Counted from the first letter of the stretch, positions 1 through 8,565 are shown. The stretch is 51,182 nucleotides of DNA from Marinobacterium arenosum (GCF_019795155.1 NZ_JAILYN010000034.1:1-51182), one strand, 5' to 3'. Program-made: numbers and translations. The notes: generated by a model not told the origin, from the sequence alone.

Positions 1-42
1 AACGCGAGAGATGGCATCCACTGCCTGACTGAAATGCATAAA

Positions 43-77
43 AAAATCCGGAACCCTTAACATGGATTCCGGATTTT
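43..77 (-). terminator. Intrinsic terminator of the SH3-domain gene
   Basis: A perfect 11-bp inverted repeat (43-53 with 67-77) encloses a 13-nt loop. A-rich sequence on the left and T-rich sequence on the right let it work in both directions. It lies 3' of the minus-strand gene ending at 162, whose transcript would leave the stem into a U tract. Confidence 0.75.
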
Positions 78-161
78 CTCTTGCCTGATCAGCAAGTTAA
101 AGAGCTTAACTGATCGGCATTACCCGAGGGCGGTTTTTTCAACAGGGCAGCAGACGGGTGA

Positions 162-731
162 TTACCACTCGTCGCGGCGTTTCTTGCGACGGGCGAACAT
201 CGGCAGGATCAGGCCGAGAATAACCCCGCCCAGTGCCACCAGGCCACCGTGGGTAAACCAACGCAGCAGGTTGCTTTCGTCCTTGGTATCCAATTCCAGC
301 TGCAGCCGACGAATGGTGTTATTCAGGTCATCGATCTGGGCCTGGACGCCGTTGCGTTCCGATTGCAGGGCGTTGTACTGCTCGTGCAGGGTTTCGTACT
401 TGGCCCGCTGATCCTCGTTCTCCTTGCGGCTGGTCTCCAGCTGTTGCTCCAGAATCGGCAGCCGGGCAGCGATGCTTTTACCGGTTTCGACGTACTTGCC
501 GTCGACCCAGCCCTCACGCCCGGTACTGGTGCGGATCTGAACATATTTGGTACTTGGATCGCGCTTCAGGATTTCGATGGTGTCGCCGGAGGAGGTGCGG
601 CCAGTAATTCGGTACTTATTGCTGGGCCCGCCGTGCATGAACACCGACACGTCGTCCGTGATATGACCGGTGGCAGCCTGAAGAATCGGGCTCAGGACCA
701 GGAGAAGTGTGCAAAAAACGAGTCTTTTCAT
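162..731 (-). CDS. SH3-domain envelope protein, TIGR04211 family (YgiM-like)
   Basis: The protein has 189 residues from the ATG at 731. An upstream in-frame TTG would put 38 unconvincing residues before a clear signal peptide (MKRLVFCTLLLVLSPILQAA), so I chose the ATG. A bacterial SH3 (SH3b) domain covers about residues 22-85, with the WVDGKYV ending typical of the family. A coiled coil follows (about 88-155, rich in Q, E, R and L). A transmembrane helix (about 160-180) and a basic tail (ARRKKRRDEW) end the protein. This is the order of domains in TIGR04211/E. coli YgiM: exported, C-terminally anchored, with the SH3b and coiled coil in the periplasm. The molecular function is unknown; SH3b domains often bind peptidoglycan. 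It is divergent from the MscS channel gene, with about 125 bp between starts. Confidence 0.85.
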   Translation of the reverse strand: MKRLVFCTLLLVLSPILQAATGHITDDVSVFMHGGPSNKYRITGRTSSGDTIEILKRDPSTKYVQIRTSTGREGWVDGKYVETGKSIAARLPILEQQLETSRKENEDQRAKYETLHEQYNALQSERNGVQAQIDDLNNTIRRLQLELDTKDESNLLRWFTHGGLVALGGVILGLILPMFARRKKRRDEW

Positions 732-856
732 AGTACTAACCAACTGCCGGTGAACGCTGTATTCTACTGAGTTGTACGCCGCTTTGCATGTCCGGCTGTG
801 AATGAAGTTGTCAATTCTTAATAATGTTGAATTTCCGTTGAACAAGGAGCCAATAG

Positions 857-1660
857 ATGGATGGCTATTTTGATGCGCATGTGATGCCCTGGTTGGTGAA
901 TATTGCTCTGGCGTTGGTGATCTTCTTTGTCGGTCGCAAGGTCGGTAAGCTGATTATCCACCTGCTAGAGCGTGCGCTGCGTAAAGCCAAAGTGGACGAT
1001 ATGTTGATCAGCTTCGTCGCTTCAATCGGCCAGGCGCTGATCCTGCTGGTGGTGATCATCGCCGCGTTGAGCCAGCTGGGTGTCGATACCACCTCGCTGA
1101 TCGCTCTGGTCGGTGCCGCCGGTCTGGCTGTTGGCCTGGCGCTGCAGGACTCGCTGAAGAACTTTGCCTCCGGCGTGTTGCTGATCATCTTCCGGCCGTT
1201 CCGCGAGGGGCATTTCATCGACGCCGGCGGAGTGACCGGGGTGGTGGAACATATCAGCATTTTCAATACCGTGATGCGTACGCCGGACAACCGTGAAGTG
1301 ATCGTGCCGAACGGCGCCATCTACGGTGGCGTGATTACCAATTTCTCCGCCCGGGACACCCGCCGCGTCGATATGGTGTTCGGTATCGGCTACGGTGACG
1401 ACCTGCTTAAAGCCAAAAAACTTCTGGAGGCAATCATCGCCGAGGATGACCGAATCCTGGCTGAACCTGAGCCGGTGGTGGCGGTTTCGGCGCTGGCCGA
1501 CAGCAGCATCAACTTCGTGGTGCGGCCCTGGGTCAAGTCCGGCGACTATTGGAACGTGCTCTGGGATACCACCGAGAAGGTCAAACTGCGTTTCGACGAG
1601 GAGGGGATCAGCATCCCGTTCCCGCAGATGGATGTCCACCTGCACAAGTCGGAAGGCTGA
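857..1660 (+). CDS. Small-conductance mechanosensitive channel, MscS family
   Basis: This 267-residue inner-membrane channel has the minimal MscS architecture. Three N-terminal transmembrane helices end in the Gly/Ala-rich pore-lining helix (GAAGLAVGLALQDSLKNFASG, about residues 94-114), followed by the beta domain (FRPFREGHFIDAGG) and a C-terminal alpha/beta vestibule. Family members open under membrane tension and release solutes on hypo-osmotic shock. Length is close to the 286 residues of E. coli MscS. A good ribosome binding site (AAGGAG at 843-848) sits 8 nt before the ATG. An intrinsic terminator follows, so the gene appears to be monocistronic. Confidence 0.93.
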   Translation: MDGYFDAHVMPWLVNIALALVIFFVGRKVGKLIIHLLERALRKAKVDDMLISFVASIGQALILLVVIIAALSQLGVDTTSLIALVGAAGLAVGLALQDSLKNFASGVLLIIFRPFREGHFIDAGGVTGVVEHISIFNTVMRTPDNREVIVPNGAIYGGVITNFSARDTRRVDMVFGIGYGDDLLKAKKLLEAIIAEDDRILAEPEPVVAVSALADSSINFVVRPWVKSGDYWNVLWDTTEKVKLRFDEEGISIPFPQMDVHLHKSEG

Positions 1661-1708
1661 ATGTAGCGGTATGTTTCGCGCGCAGCGCGATTCTAGATCG
1701 ATGACGTA

Positions 1709-1745
1709 AAAACCGCCCGGCACAGATGCCGGGCGGTTTTTTCAT
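1709..1745 (+). terminator. Intrinsic terminator after the MscS gene
   Basis: A perfect 14-bp stem (1709-1722 with 1727-1740) has a 4-nt loop, and its GC-rich core is followed by a run of T. It lies 48 bp after the channel stop codon. Confidence 0.9.
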
Positions 1746-1789
1746 GGCAGTTTTTTACGGCAGTTTTTATAAGCGGTTCTGAATGGCGA

Positions 1790-1817
1790 CGTTAACGGTT
1801 ACCCGTTAATCGTTCTG
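1790..1817 (+). repeat. Short heptanucleotide-phased repeat array
   Basis: Four consecutive 7-nt units in phase (CGTTAAC, GGTTACC, CGTTAAT, CGTTCTG) lie between the convergent ends of the MscS gene and the SLC5-type gene. Taken alone it is weak, but similar heptad-phased arrays occur at 25646, 31994, 37875 and 48159, also beside gene ends. Confidence 0.4.
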
Positions 1818-1843
1818 AAATACCCCTTCTCGCTGGCCTGCGC

Positions 1844-4039
1844 TCAGAGATCCTGCTGAAGCTGCTCGGCCAGTTTCTTGCGCAGCCCTTCAATCTCCTG
1901 GTTGGCCTTCTGGGCTTCGATCCGGTAGCGGAACACCTCCTCGTAGCGCTGCTCCAGCTTCTGCTCCAGGCCTGCGATCTTCTCCTCCTGCTGCCGGGCG
2001 GTGGCTTGCAGGGCGTCGATCTTGGCTTGCAGTTCCTCGATCAGGCCGAAGCCGCCCTCTTCGGCGCCGCTTCTGATGGTCTCCTGTTCGATGGTTGGTA
2101 CGTTCAGCTCGGAAACGATATGGCTGTACAGCGCTTTCAGATCGGCGGATTCGCGTTCGTTGTAACGGATGCTGTTTTCCATCGCGCTATGGGCACCGGC
2201 AGCGCCGATTGAACCGGCCAGCACATGCTCGACCATACGGTGAAATTCGACCAGCTCGATGATGGTGACCCTGTCCTTGCCCGACACCTGCAGGTCTTCG
2301 GCGATGGTCTGCACTGAGCGACTCGCCTTCTCGTCACTGAGGTAGCTGGCCAGCAGGCTCTCCGCCTCGTCCATCTTGGGATGCAGCGCGATATAGGCTT
2401 CCAGCCCGGTTGGCCGGGCTTTGTGCTGGCGGGCTGCGGGCAGCAAGGCGCAGAGGAATTCGGTGGTCAGGTTGCGTTCGCTCTTGTTTGGCTTGTAGAG
2501 CAGGGAGCCGATCAGGTAACCGGCGATATTCAGCAGTAACGACCAGAACACCGCATGGCTGATCGGCGGCAGGCCCGACAGGCCGAACAGCGCCTCAGGC
2601 CGCAGCAGGCCGATACCCCAGGGGCCTTCGTTGAGCAGGTCGGCGCTGAACCAGCCGTGTTTGATGAAGGTCGGCAGCGCCAGCGTGTACCACCAGGTGG
2701 CGAAGCCCAGGCTGAGGCCGAGCAGGGCGCCAAGGCTGTTGCCCCGTTTCCAGAACAGGCCTCCCAGTAGAGGCGGTGCCAGCTGCAGGATCGCGGCGAA
2801 GGAGAGTAGGCCGATCGCCACCAGAATGTAGGAGTCGGCGAACTCGTCGGCGAACCAGTAACTGCCGAACAGGATCGCGGCGACCAGCAGCCAGCGGATC
2901 TGCAGCAGGTAGTTGTGCAGCTGGTTGAGCAGGCCGAATTTCTCGATCAACGGCAGTACCAGATGGTTGGAGGCCATGGTCGCCAGCGTCATGGTGGTGA
3001 TCAGGATCATCCCGGTGGCGGCTGAGAAGCCGCCGATGAAGGCGATCAGGGTGATCAGGTCTTCGCCCTGGCTCTGTGGCAGCATCAGCACGAAATAGTC
3101 GGCATTCTCCGACGGCAGGTTGCTGAGCAGACCGGCACCGGCGATCGGTATCACAAAGATGTTGCTGGCCACCATATAGAGGGGGAACAGCCACATGGCG
3201 GTCTTGATGTGCCGTTGATGGACGTTCTCGACCACCGCGACATGGAACTGGCGCGGCAGCAGCTGAACGCCGACGAAACTGAGGATGATCAGCGTCAGCC
3301 AGAGGACGCCGGCATCTTCGTGGGCCGCGGCGCTCATCACATAGCTGATGTTATGGTCGTGCATCCGTTGGGCGATATCGCCGAAGCCGTCATACAGGTA
3401 GTAGGTGACGAAGATGCCGACAACCAGGAAAGCGGTTAGCTTGACCAGGCATTCGGCGACCAGCGCCGAGATCATCCCCTGGTGGCGTTCGGTCGGGTCC
3501 AGCCGGCGTACCCCGAAGATGATGGTGAAGGCGGCCATGAACAGGGTCACCAGCAAGCCGGCGGCCCGGACGTCCAATACCTCGCCTGAGGGCGCGTCGG
3601 TGATGATCTGCAGCGAATCGATGACCGCCTTCAGCTGCAACGCGATATAGGGGGTGACGCCGAACAGGGCGATCAGGCTGACCAGGGCTGCCAGCGCCGG
3701 CGAGCGGTTATAGCGGGTGGAGATGAAGTCAGCCACGCTGGTGATGCGGAACGCTTCCTTGGCCTGCACCATTCGGCGCAGTGATACCCAACCGAACATG
3801 ATGCCGAGGAAGGCGCCGATATAGACCCCGAGATAGAGCAGGCCGTTCTGGCTGGCAAAGCCGACGCTGCCGTAGAACGACCAGGAGGTATGGAACACCG
3901 CCAGTGACAGGGCATAGAGCCAGGGCTTGTCGGGATTGTACCGGTTTTGTTCGATGCGCCGCTCCACCAGTTGGGCTATACCGAACAAAAAGGCCATGTA
4001 GCAGGTGACGACCAGGATGACCGTGAGTGGGCTGAACAT
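1844..4039 (-). CDS. SLC5 (sodium:solute symporter)-like membrane protein with STAC-like region and coiled coil
   Basis: The protein has 731 residues. About residues 1-520 form a polytopic membrane domain of the SLC5/SSF type, closest in style to the transporter-like sensor half of CbrA-type histidine kinases (AVFHTSWSFYGSVGFA near the N-terminus, VRRLDPTERHQGM in the middle). A soluble stretch at about 565-630 (VEHVLAGSIGAAGAHS) resembles the STAC domain that links SLC5 modules to kinases. The last 65 residues are a long charged coiled coil. No H-box, HATPase_c or receiver is present. It may be a solute sensor or transporter with a regulatory tail; the substrate is unknown. It is divergent from pxpC (216 bp apart). 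Confidence 0.75.
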   Translation of the reverse strand: MFSPLTVILVVTCYMAFLFGIAQLVERRIEQNRYNPDKPWLYALSLAVFHTSWSFYGSVGFASQNGLLYLGVYIGAFLGIMFGWVSLRRMVQAKEAFRITSVADFISTRYNRSPALAALVSLIALFGVTPYIALQLKAVIDSLQIITDAPSGEVLDVRAAGLLVTLFMAAFTIIFGVRRLDPTERHQGMISALVAECLVKLTAFLVVGIFVTYYLYDGFGDIAQRMHDHNISYVMSAAAHEDAGVLWLTLIILSFVGVQLLPRQFHVAVVENVHQRHIKTAMWLFPLYMVASNIFVIPIAGAGLLSNLPSENADYFVLMLPQSQGEDLITLIAFIGGFSAATGMILITTMTLATMASNHLVLPLIEKFGLLNQLHNYLLQIRWLLVAAILFGSYWFADEFADSYILVAIGLLSFAAILQLAPPLLGGLFWKRGNSLGALLGLSLGFATWWYTLALPTFIKHGWFSADLLNEGPWGIGLLRPEALFGLSGLPPISHAVFWSLLLNIAGYLIGSLLYKPNKSERNLTTEFLCALLPAARQHKARPTGLEAYIALHPKMDEAESLLASYLSDEKASRSVQTIAEDLQVSGKDRVTIIELVEFHRMVEHVLAGSIGAAGAHSAMENSIRYNERESADLKALYSHIVSELNVPTIEQETIRSGAEEGGFGLIEELQAKIDALQATARQQEEKIAGLEQKLEQRYEEVFRYRIEAQKANQEIEGLRKKLAEQLQQDL

Positions 4040-4255
4040 AAGTAATGGCTCTTGTACGACTTATCTCTCTTCTATAGCGCCGATAGCTGACAGGGTCAAA
4101 GACGTTGTGGCGCGCACGTCTTTTATAACGTCTGATTCTAAAGCTGCCAGCGCGATGTTGCTCTGCCAGGTCCGTGGCTATCGGTGGTTGGCGGGCAGAC
4201 CGTTCGGGCCAACATCGATCGCCCGATGGAGCGGTCGAGTGGGAGGCGGACGCTG

Positions 4256-5227
4256 ATGGGGCTGAAGGTGATCAAGCCGGGCCTGTTGACCACGGTGCAG
4301 GATTGCGGTCGATTCGGCTACCTGCGGCTGGGGCTGACCTGCGGTGGTGCCATGGATGAACAGGCGGCGTGCTGGGCCAACCATCTGCTGGATAATCCGG
4401 TCGACGCCGCGTTGCTGGAGATCACCATCGGTAATGTCGAGCTCCGGGCAGAGCGGCCGTTATGGCTGGCGGTCACCGGTGCGGACCTTCAGCTGGACCT
4501 GAATGGCCGGCCGATCGCCCCCTGGCAGAGTTTTCCGGTGGCGGCCGGCGACCGGCTGCACTTTGGCTGGGCGCGCCGCGGCATCCGTGGCTACCTGGCG
4601 GTGGCCGGCGGTTTGCAGGTACCGGCTTGCTTCGGCAGCCGTTCGTCGGTACTGCGTGAGCCGCATGATGGCCTGCTGGGCCGGGCGCTGACCGCCGGTG
4701 ATGAGCTGCCCTGCCTGGCCGAACAGCCGGACCGGCAGCGGCGGATGACGCCGCCGACTTTCCAGCCCGATTACCGGGCCGAGTTGGTACTGCGGGTGAT
4801 CCTGGGATACCAGATCGAGCGCTTCAGGCTGGCCGACCTGAAGCAGTTCTTCAGCAGTCCTTATCTATTGCAACCGGAAAGCGACCGGATGGGCTACCGA
4901 CTCAGCGGCCCGGCTATCAGGCCCGAACTGTCGGGGATGCTGTCGGAGGGGACCTGCTACGGTGCGATCCAGGTGCCGCCGGACGGTCAGCCGATCGTAT
5001 TGATGAAGGACCACCAGTCGCTGGGCGGGTATGCCAAGCTGGGGGCGGTACTGTCGCTGGATGCGTTCGCGCTCAGCCAGCGCCAGGCCGGCACCGAGCT
5101 GCGTTTTGCGGAGATCGAACTGGCCGAGGCACAACGGCTGATGCGGGCGTTCTACCGCTTCTTCGGCGTGCAGCACGCCGGCCGCTCGGCCCGTGGCGGT
5201 ACCGGGTCCAGGCCACCCTCGGAGTAG
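4256..5227 (+). CDS. pxpC: 5-oxoprolinase subunit C / biotin-dependent carboxyltransferase family protein
   Basis: The protein has 323 residues from ATG 4256, supported by GGGAGG at 4241-4246; an ATG 24 codons upstream lacks such a site. The N-terminus ([20 protein letters not shown]) and the C-terminal motif [20 protein letters not shown] are diagnostic for PxpC (KipA/YbgK). PxpC works with PxpB and PxpA to hydrolyse 5-oxoproline to glutamate with ATP. No pxpB or pxpA is present here, which is unusual because the three normally form an operon; partners would have to be elsewhere. The last 76 bp overlap the 3' end of the convergent yidD, and the C-terminal tail (after about residue 300) is low-complexity and probably unconserved. 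Confidence 0.85.
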   Translation: MGLKVIKPGLLTTVQDCGRFGYLRLGLTCGGAMDEQAACWANHLLDNPVDAALLEITIGNVELRAERPLWLAVTGADLQLDLNGRPIAPWQSFPVAAGDRLHFGWARRGIRGYLAVAGGLQVPACFGSRSSVLREPHDGLLGRALTAGDELPCLAEQPDRQRRMTPPTFQPDYRAELVLRVILGYQIERFRLADLKQFFSSPYLLQPESDRMGYRLSGPAIRPELSGMLSEGTCYGAIQVPPDGQPIVLMKDHQSLGGYAKLGAVLSLDAFALSQRQAGTELRFAEIELAEAQRLMRAFYRFFGVQHAGRSARGGTGSRPPSE

Positions 5228-5424
5228 GGGTGACAGCGCAGGATGCGGCGGGTGCCCAGGTAGATCCCTTTGCCGGTGCCGTGGGTCTCGATCGCCTCGA
5301 CCATGTAGCTGGAGCAGCTGGGGTAGAAACGGCAGTTGCTGCCCAGCAGCGGGCTGATCAGGTACTGATAGCCGCGCACCAGCAGGATCGGGAAGCGCTG
5401 TAGCTGTGTTCGGATTCGCTTCAT
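5152..5424 (-). CDS. yidD: Membrane protein insertion efficiency factor YidD
   Basis: This 90-residue protein has the full YidD signature: the amphipathic N-terminal helix, [22 protein letters not shown] with its conserved cysteines, and [18 protein letters not shown]. YidD assists insertion and folding of inner-membrane proteins with YidC. The ATG at 5424 is directly preceded by an in-frame TTG (5427), so the start could be one codon earlier. The usual place of yidD is between rnpA and yidC; here it stands alone, convergent with pxpC. Its last 25 codons lie antisense to the pxpC 3' end. Confidence 0.93.
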   Translation of the reverse strand: MKRIRTQLQRFPILLVRGYQYLISPLLGSNCRFYPSCSSYMVEAIETHGTGKGIYLGTRRILRCHPYSEGGLDPVPPRAERPACCTPKKR

Positions 5425-5559
5425 CAACCGCTTTGTCTCGATTGTTCGAAGATTTCAGACGCCATTGTAATCGGTTTTAGGCTTGCCGGTTGTTTTCTAT
5501 TTGAACTATTCCGTCAGCCCGCGCGCTTCGCAGGTCGCGCTATGCGAAGCTCTGTCCCC

Positions 5560-6226
5560 GTAGCAGCGGGCTCTGACCGCGATGAATTTGTCAGGGTCCG
5601 CGGATGTCGCCCTCAGAGCGGGCTGCTACGGCAGGGCACTCGTAGCAGCGGGCGCCGACCGCGACGGGGCTGGGCAGGGTTTCGAAACGGGTCGCCCTTG
5701 GAGCGGGCCGCTACGGCAGGGCACTCGTAGCAGCGGGCTCTGACCGCGACGGGTCTGGGCAGGGTTTCGAAACGGGTCGCCCTTGGAGCGGGCCGCTACG
5801 GCAGGGCACTCGTAGCAGCGGGCGCCGACCGCGATGAATTTGTCAGGGTCCGCGGATGTCGCCCTCAGAGCGGGCCGCTACGGCGGGGCACTCGTAGCAG
5901 CGGGCGCCGACCGCGACGGGTCTGGGCAGGGTTTCGAAACGGGTCGCCCTCGGAGCGGGCCGCTATGGCAGGGCACTCGTAGCAGCGGGCTCCGACCGCG
6001 ATGAATTTGTCAGGGTCCGCGGATGTCGCCCTTGGAGCGGGCCGCTACGGCAGGGCACTCGTAGCAGCGGGCTCCGACCGCGATGAATTTGTCAGGGTCC
6101 GCGGATGTCGCCCTCAGAGCGGGCTGCTACGGCAGGGCACTTGTCGCAGCGGGCTCTGACCGCGACGGGTCTGGGCAGGGTTTCGAAACGGGTCGCCCTT
6201 GGAGTGGGCCGCTACGATAGGGCCCT
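5560..6226. repeat. BIME/REP array, eight tandem 82-85 bp units
   Basis: Units begin at 5560, 5642, 5727, 5812, 5894, 5979, 6061 and 6143. Each contains two inverted REP sequences with the GTAG head: a left arm GTAGCAGCGGGCTCTGACCG and a right arm ending GAGCGGGCTGCTAC, each able to form its own hairpin and to pair with the other. Two inner spacers alternate: type A (82-bp unit, with GATGAATTTGTCAGGGTC) and type B (85-bp unit, with GGGCAGGGTTTCGAAACG). The order is A B B A B A A B. The outer linker GGCAGGGCACTC is nearly invariant. This is a BIME cluster of the kind spread by RAYT (TnpA-REP) transposases; no RAYT gene lies in the window. ORFs read through it are not credible. Confidence 0.9.
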
Positions 6227-6326
6227 GTAGGGCCCACCCGGGGCGCCACCGCCGCAGGCGGTTGACAACGCCTGGCGGCGTTTGGCGGGCCAGGCCTACC
6301 CGGCCGGGTCCGGCCCTACATTGGTG
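6222..6326. repeat. Imperfect long inverted repeat next to the BIME array
   Basis: A left arm beginning TGTAGGGCCCACCCGG at 6227 matches, in inverse, a right arm ending CCGGGTCCGGCCCTACA near 6322. Smaller palindromes lie between them (CCGCCGCAGGCGG and GCCTGGCGGCG...CGGGCCAGGC). It looks like another extragenic palindromic element with no coding potential. The rest of 6330-6578 holds no gene or motif that I recognise. Confidence 0.5.
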
Positions 6327-6578
6327 TGGTGAAGAGCCAGCCGGAGCGCCAGCCACAAGGGCTATAAGAGGCTGTTGTGGCCGGAATCGAGAGACGGTAT
6401 CTACGAAGCCTTGTAGGCTGGGCACGTTTTTTGTGCCCACGCGGCGATTGTTCACCTGATGTAGATGATTCCCGCCAATCCGCGATGAACCAAACATTCG
6501 TAGCCGGAGCCGCTATCCGATGGATGCACTCTGCTGGCGAGCGACTATTGACGTAAAGCTGTTTGCTGTCCACTCAAC

Positions 6579-6608
6579 GAAAAAAGCCGGTCAGGGAGTG
6601 ACCGGCTT
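6579..6608 (-). terminator. Intrinsic terminator of mqo
   Basis: A perfect 10-bp stem (6584-6593 with 6599-6608) and 5-nt loop, followed on the minus strand by a U run (A tract at 6580-6585). It lies 33 bp after the mqo stop. Confidence 0.9.
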
Positions 6609-6640
6609 GGCGTGTCGATGAAGGGACGGCTGGCTGCGGC

Positions 6641-8125
6641 TTAGCGGTCCAGTTCCAGCACCTTCAGGGTGCGCTGGCGGACCTCTTTGAGCAGCTCGGT
6701 GTTGTCGACCAGCGACTGGCCGTAGGAGGGCACCATCTGCTTGATCTTGGCCTGCCATGCGTCGCTGGTCAGGCGCTCGGCGAAGCAGCGCTCGACGATG
6801 TTGATCATGGTGCTGACCGCGGTGGAGGCACCCGGCGACGCGCCCAGCAGGGCGGCCAGGCTACCGTCGGCGGAGGAGATGACCTCGGTGCCGAACTCCA
6901 GCTTGCCGCTGCATTTACCGTCCTTCTTGATGATCTGCACCCGCTGGCCGGCGTACGCCAGGGTCCAGTCGTCGTCCTTGGCCTCCGGGAAGAAGTTGCG
7001 CAGCGAGTCGACCCGGTCGCCGTGGGACTGCATCACCTCGCTGATCAGGTAACGGGTCAGGTCCATGTTGTTCTTGCCGACCGACAGCATCGGTTTGAGG
7101 TTGTTCAGCCGGATGCTGAGCGGCAGGTCGAGTACCGAGCCCTCTTTCAGGAACTTGGTGGTAAAGCCGGCGAACGGACCGAACAGCAGGGCCTTTTTAC
7201 CATCGATGATGCGGGTGTCCAGATGGGGGACCGACATCGGCGGCGCACCGATCGGTGCGGCGCCATACACCTTGGCCAGGTGTTGCTCGACGATCTCCGG
7301 CTTGTCGCAGACCAGCCACTGGCCGCTGACCGGGAAGCCGCCGTAGCCCTTGCCTTCCGGAATGCCGGATAGCTGCAGCAGCGGCAGCGCACCGCCGCCG
7401 GCGCCGAGGAACACGAAGCTGGCGTGGATCAGCTCATCCTTGCCGGTCTTCTCATTTCTCATCTCGACCTTCCAGCTGCCGTCCGACTGTTTATCCAGGT
7501 CCTTGACGGTGCGGCTGAGCAGCAGTTCGAAATCCGGTTGTTGCTGCAGGTAGACGGCCATGTTGCGGGCCAGGGCACCGAAGTCGACGTCGGTGCCGTA
7601 GCGAACCCGGGTCGCCGCCACCGGTTGCATCGGGTCGCGGTTCTGCATCACCAGCGGCATCCAGTCGGCCAGTACCCGCGGGTCTTCGCTGTACTCCATA
7701 TCGGCAAACGCCGGATGGCTGCTGAGCGCCTGATAACGCTTGCGCAGGAACTCGACCTTCTCTTCGCCCCAGACAAAGCTTTCGTGCGGCACCCGGTTGA
7801 TGAATTCTTTCGGTGCCGGCAGGGCGCCCTGTTCGACCAGGTGGGACCAGAACTGCAGGCTGACCTCGAAGGCAGCGTTGATGTTAAAGGCCTTGCTGGT
7901 GTCGATGCTGCCATCCTGGCGTTCGGGCGTGTAGTTCAGCTCGCAATAAGCGGCATGACCGGTTCCGGCATTGTTCCAGCCGTCGGTGCTTTCCTTGGCG
8001 ACATGGTCCAGCCGCTCCACCATGCGGATTTTCAGGGAGGGGTCCAGCTGCTTGAGCAGCATACCCAGGGTGGTGCTCATGGCACCGGCCCCGACGAGCA
8101 ATACATCTACTTTAGTTGTGGTCAT
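6641..8125 (-). CDS. mqo: Malate:quinone oxidoreductase
   Basis: This 494-residue FAD flavoprotein oxidises malate to oxaloacetate and passes electrons to quinone at the cytoplasmic face of the membrane, serving the TCA cycle and respiratory chain. The N-terminus has the Rossmann FAD motif (VDVLLVGAGAMSTTLGMLL), then MVERLDHVAKESTDGWNNAGTGHAAYCELNYTP, written here only as landmarks by their parts VAKESTDGWNNAG and HAAYCELNYTP, which is the strongly conserved Mqo block. FLGAGGGALPLLQ and ASPGASTAVSTM follow near the C-terminus. Length matches the family (about 490-550). I chose ATG 8125 over the TTG at 8149 because homologues start close to the Rossmann fold. A terminator follows. The long region upstream (8126-8710) contains a small ORF and a structured RNA candidate. 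Confidence 0.95.
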   Translation of the reverse strand: MTTTKVDVLLVGAGAMSTTLGMLLKQLDPSLKIRMVERLDHVAKESTDGWNNAGTGHAAYCELNYTPERQDGSIDTSKAFNINAAFEVSLQFWSHLVEQGALPAPKEFINRVPHESFVWGEEKVEFLRKRYQALSSHPAFADMEYSEDPRVLADWMPLVMQNRDPMQPVAATRVRYGTDVDFGALARNMAVYLQQQPDFELLLSRTVKDLDKQSDGSWKVEMRNEKTGKDELIHASFVFLGAGGGALPLLQLSGIPEGKGYGGFPVSGQWLVCDKPEIVEQHLAKVYGAAPIGAPPMSVPHLDTRIIDGKKALLFGPFAGFTTKFLKEGSVLDLPLSIRLNNLKPMLSVGKNNMDLTRYLISEVMQSHGDRVDSLRNFFPEAKDDDWTLAYAGQRVQIIKKDGKCSGKLEFGTEVISSADGSLAALLGASPGASTAVSTMINIVERCFAERLTSDAWQAKIKQMVPSYGQSLVDNTELLKEVRQRTLKVLELDR

Positions 8126-8365
8126 ACGAACATCGCCATTTGATCGCAAATGATGGATATCGAGATAGCGTCCGCAACCGGTATCAGCCGCTGTTCGGGC
8201 CTGCGGTTATAAGGCGGACTTCAGCCTGGAGGGCTGCGGCTATCTCGCCCCCAATCCTGGCGCTCGGCTATGATCTCAGCCGGCATGGATCGGTCGGGAG
8301 CCGCGGGATAAGTCGTTAGAGTGCCCGGCGCGTGAAAGGTGCACGCCATCCGAGGCGCTAACGCG

Positions 8366-8530
8366 TTATGCCGCCGCTGCCTGTTGGTTGCTGCACGGGT
8401 GTGCGGTCCGTTCGGAGCGCGCCTGCCAGCCGCCGTATAGCGAGTCGGTGATGTTGTCGGGGTCATACAGTGGCGTGGTACGGAGTACGCCACCACTGCG
8501 GATGAGAACGTCGTGCTTGTTCGCTGGCAT
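8366..8530 (-). CDS. Small ORF of 54 codons upstream of mqo, function unknown
   Basis: Start ATG 8530 is preceded on the minus strand by a good ribosome binding site (GGTGAGGTGG about 4-8 nt upstream). The product begins MPANKHDVLIRSGGVLR and ends in an Ala-rich tail (NQQAAAA). Third codon positions are GC-rich like those of neighbouring genes. There is no signal peptide or membrane segment. I do not recognise a family. It could be a genuine small protein or a leader peptide in the mqo 5' region. The overlapping 92-codon reading in another frame (8221-8496) has no such start site. Confidence 0.4.
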   Translation of the reverse strand: MPANKHDVLIRSGGVLRTTPLYDPDNITDSLYGGWQARSERTAHPCSNQQAAAA

Positions 8531-8565
8531 TAGTCCACCTCACCTTTAGGTGATTGATTTACTGG

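Noticed and set aside
5542-5730. ORF at the start of the first BIME array
   Set aside because: Reads repeat sequence; Arg/Gly-rich product with no support.
5560-6226. CRISPR array
   Set aside because: Spacers are not unique, repeats contain paired GTAG-headed palindromes, unit size is 82-85 bp and no cas genes are near. This is a BIME array.
6114-6573. ORFs of 85-127 codons between the BIME array and mqo
   Set aside because: They run through repeats and palindromes, lack ribosome binding sites and have no recognisable domains.
8221-8496. 91-codon ORF upstream of mqo, minus strand
   Set aside because: Overlaps the 54-codon ORF that has a much better start site; Arg/Thr/Pro-rich, typical of an out-of-frame reading.
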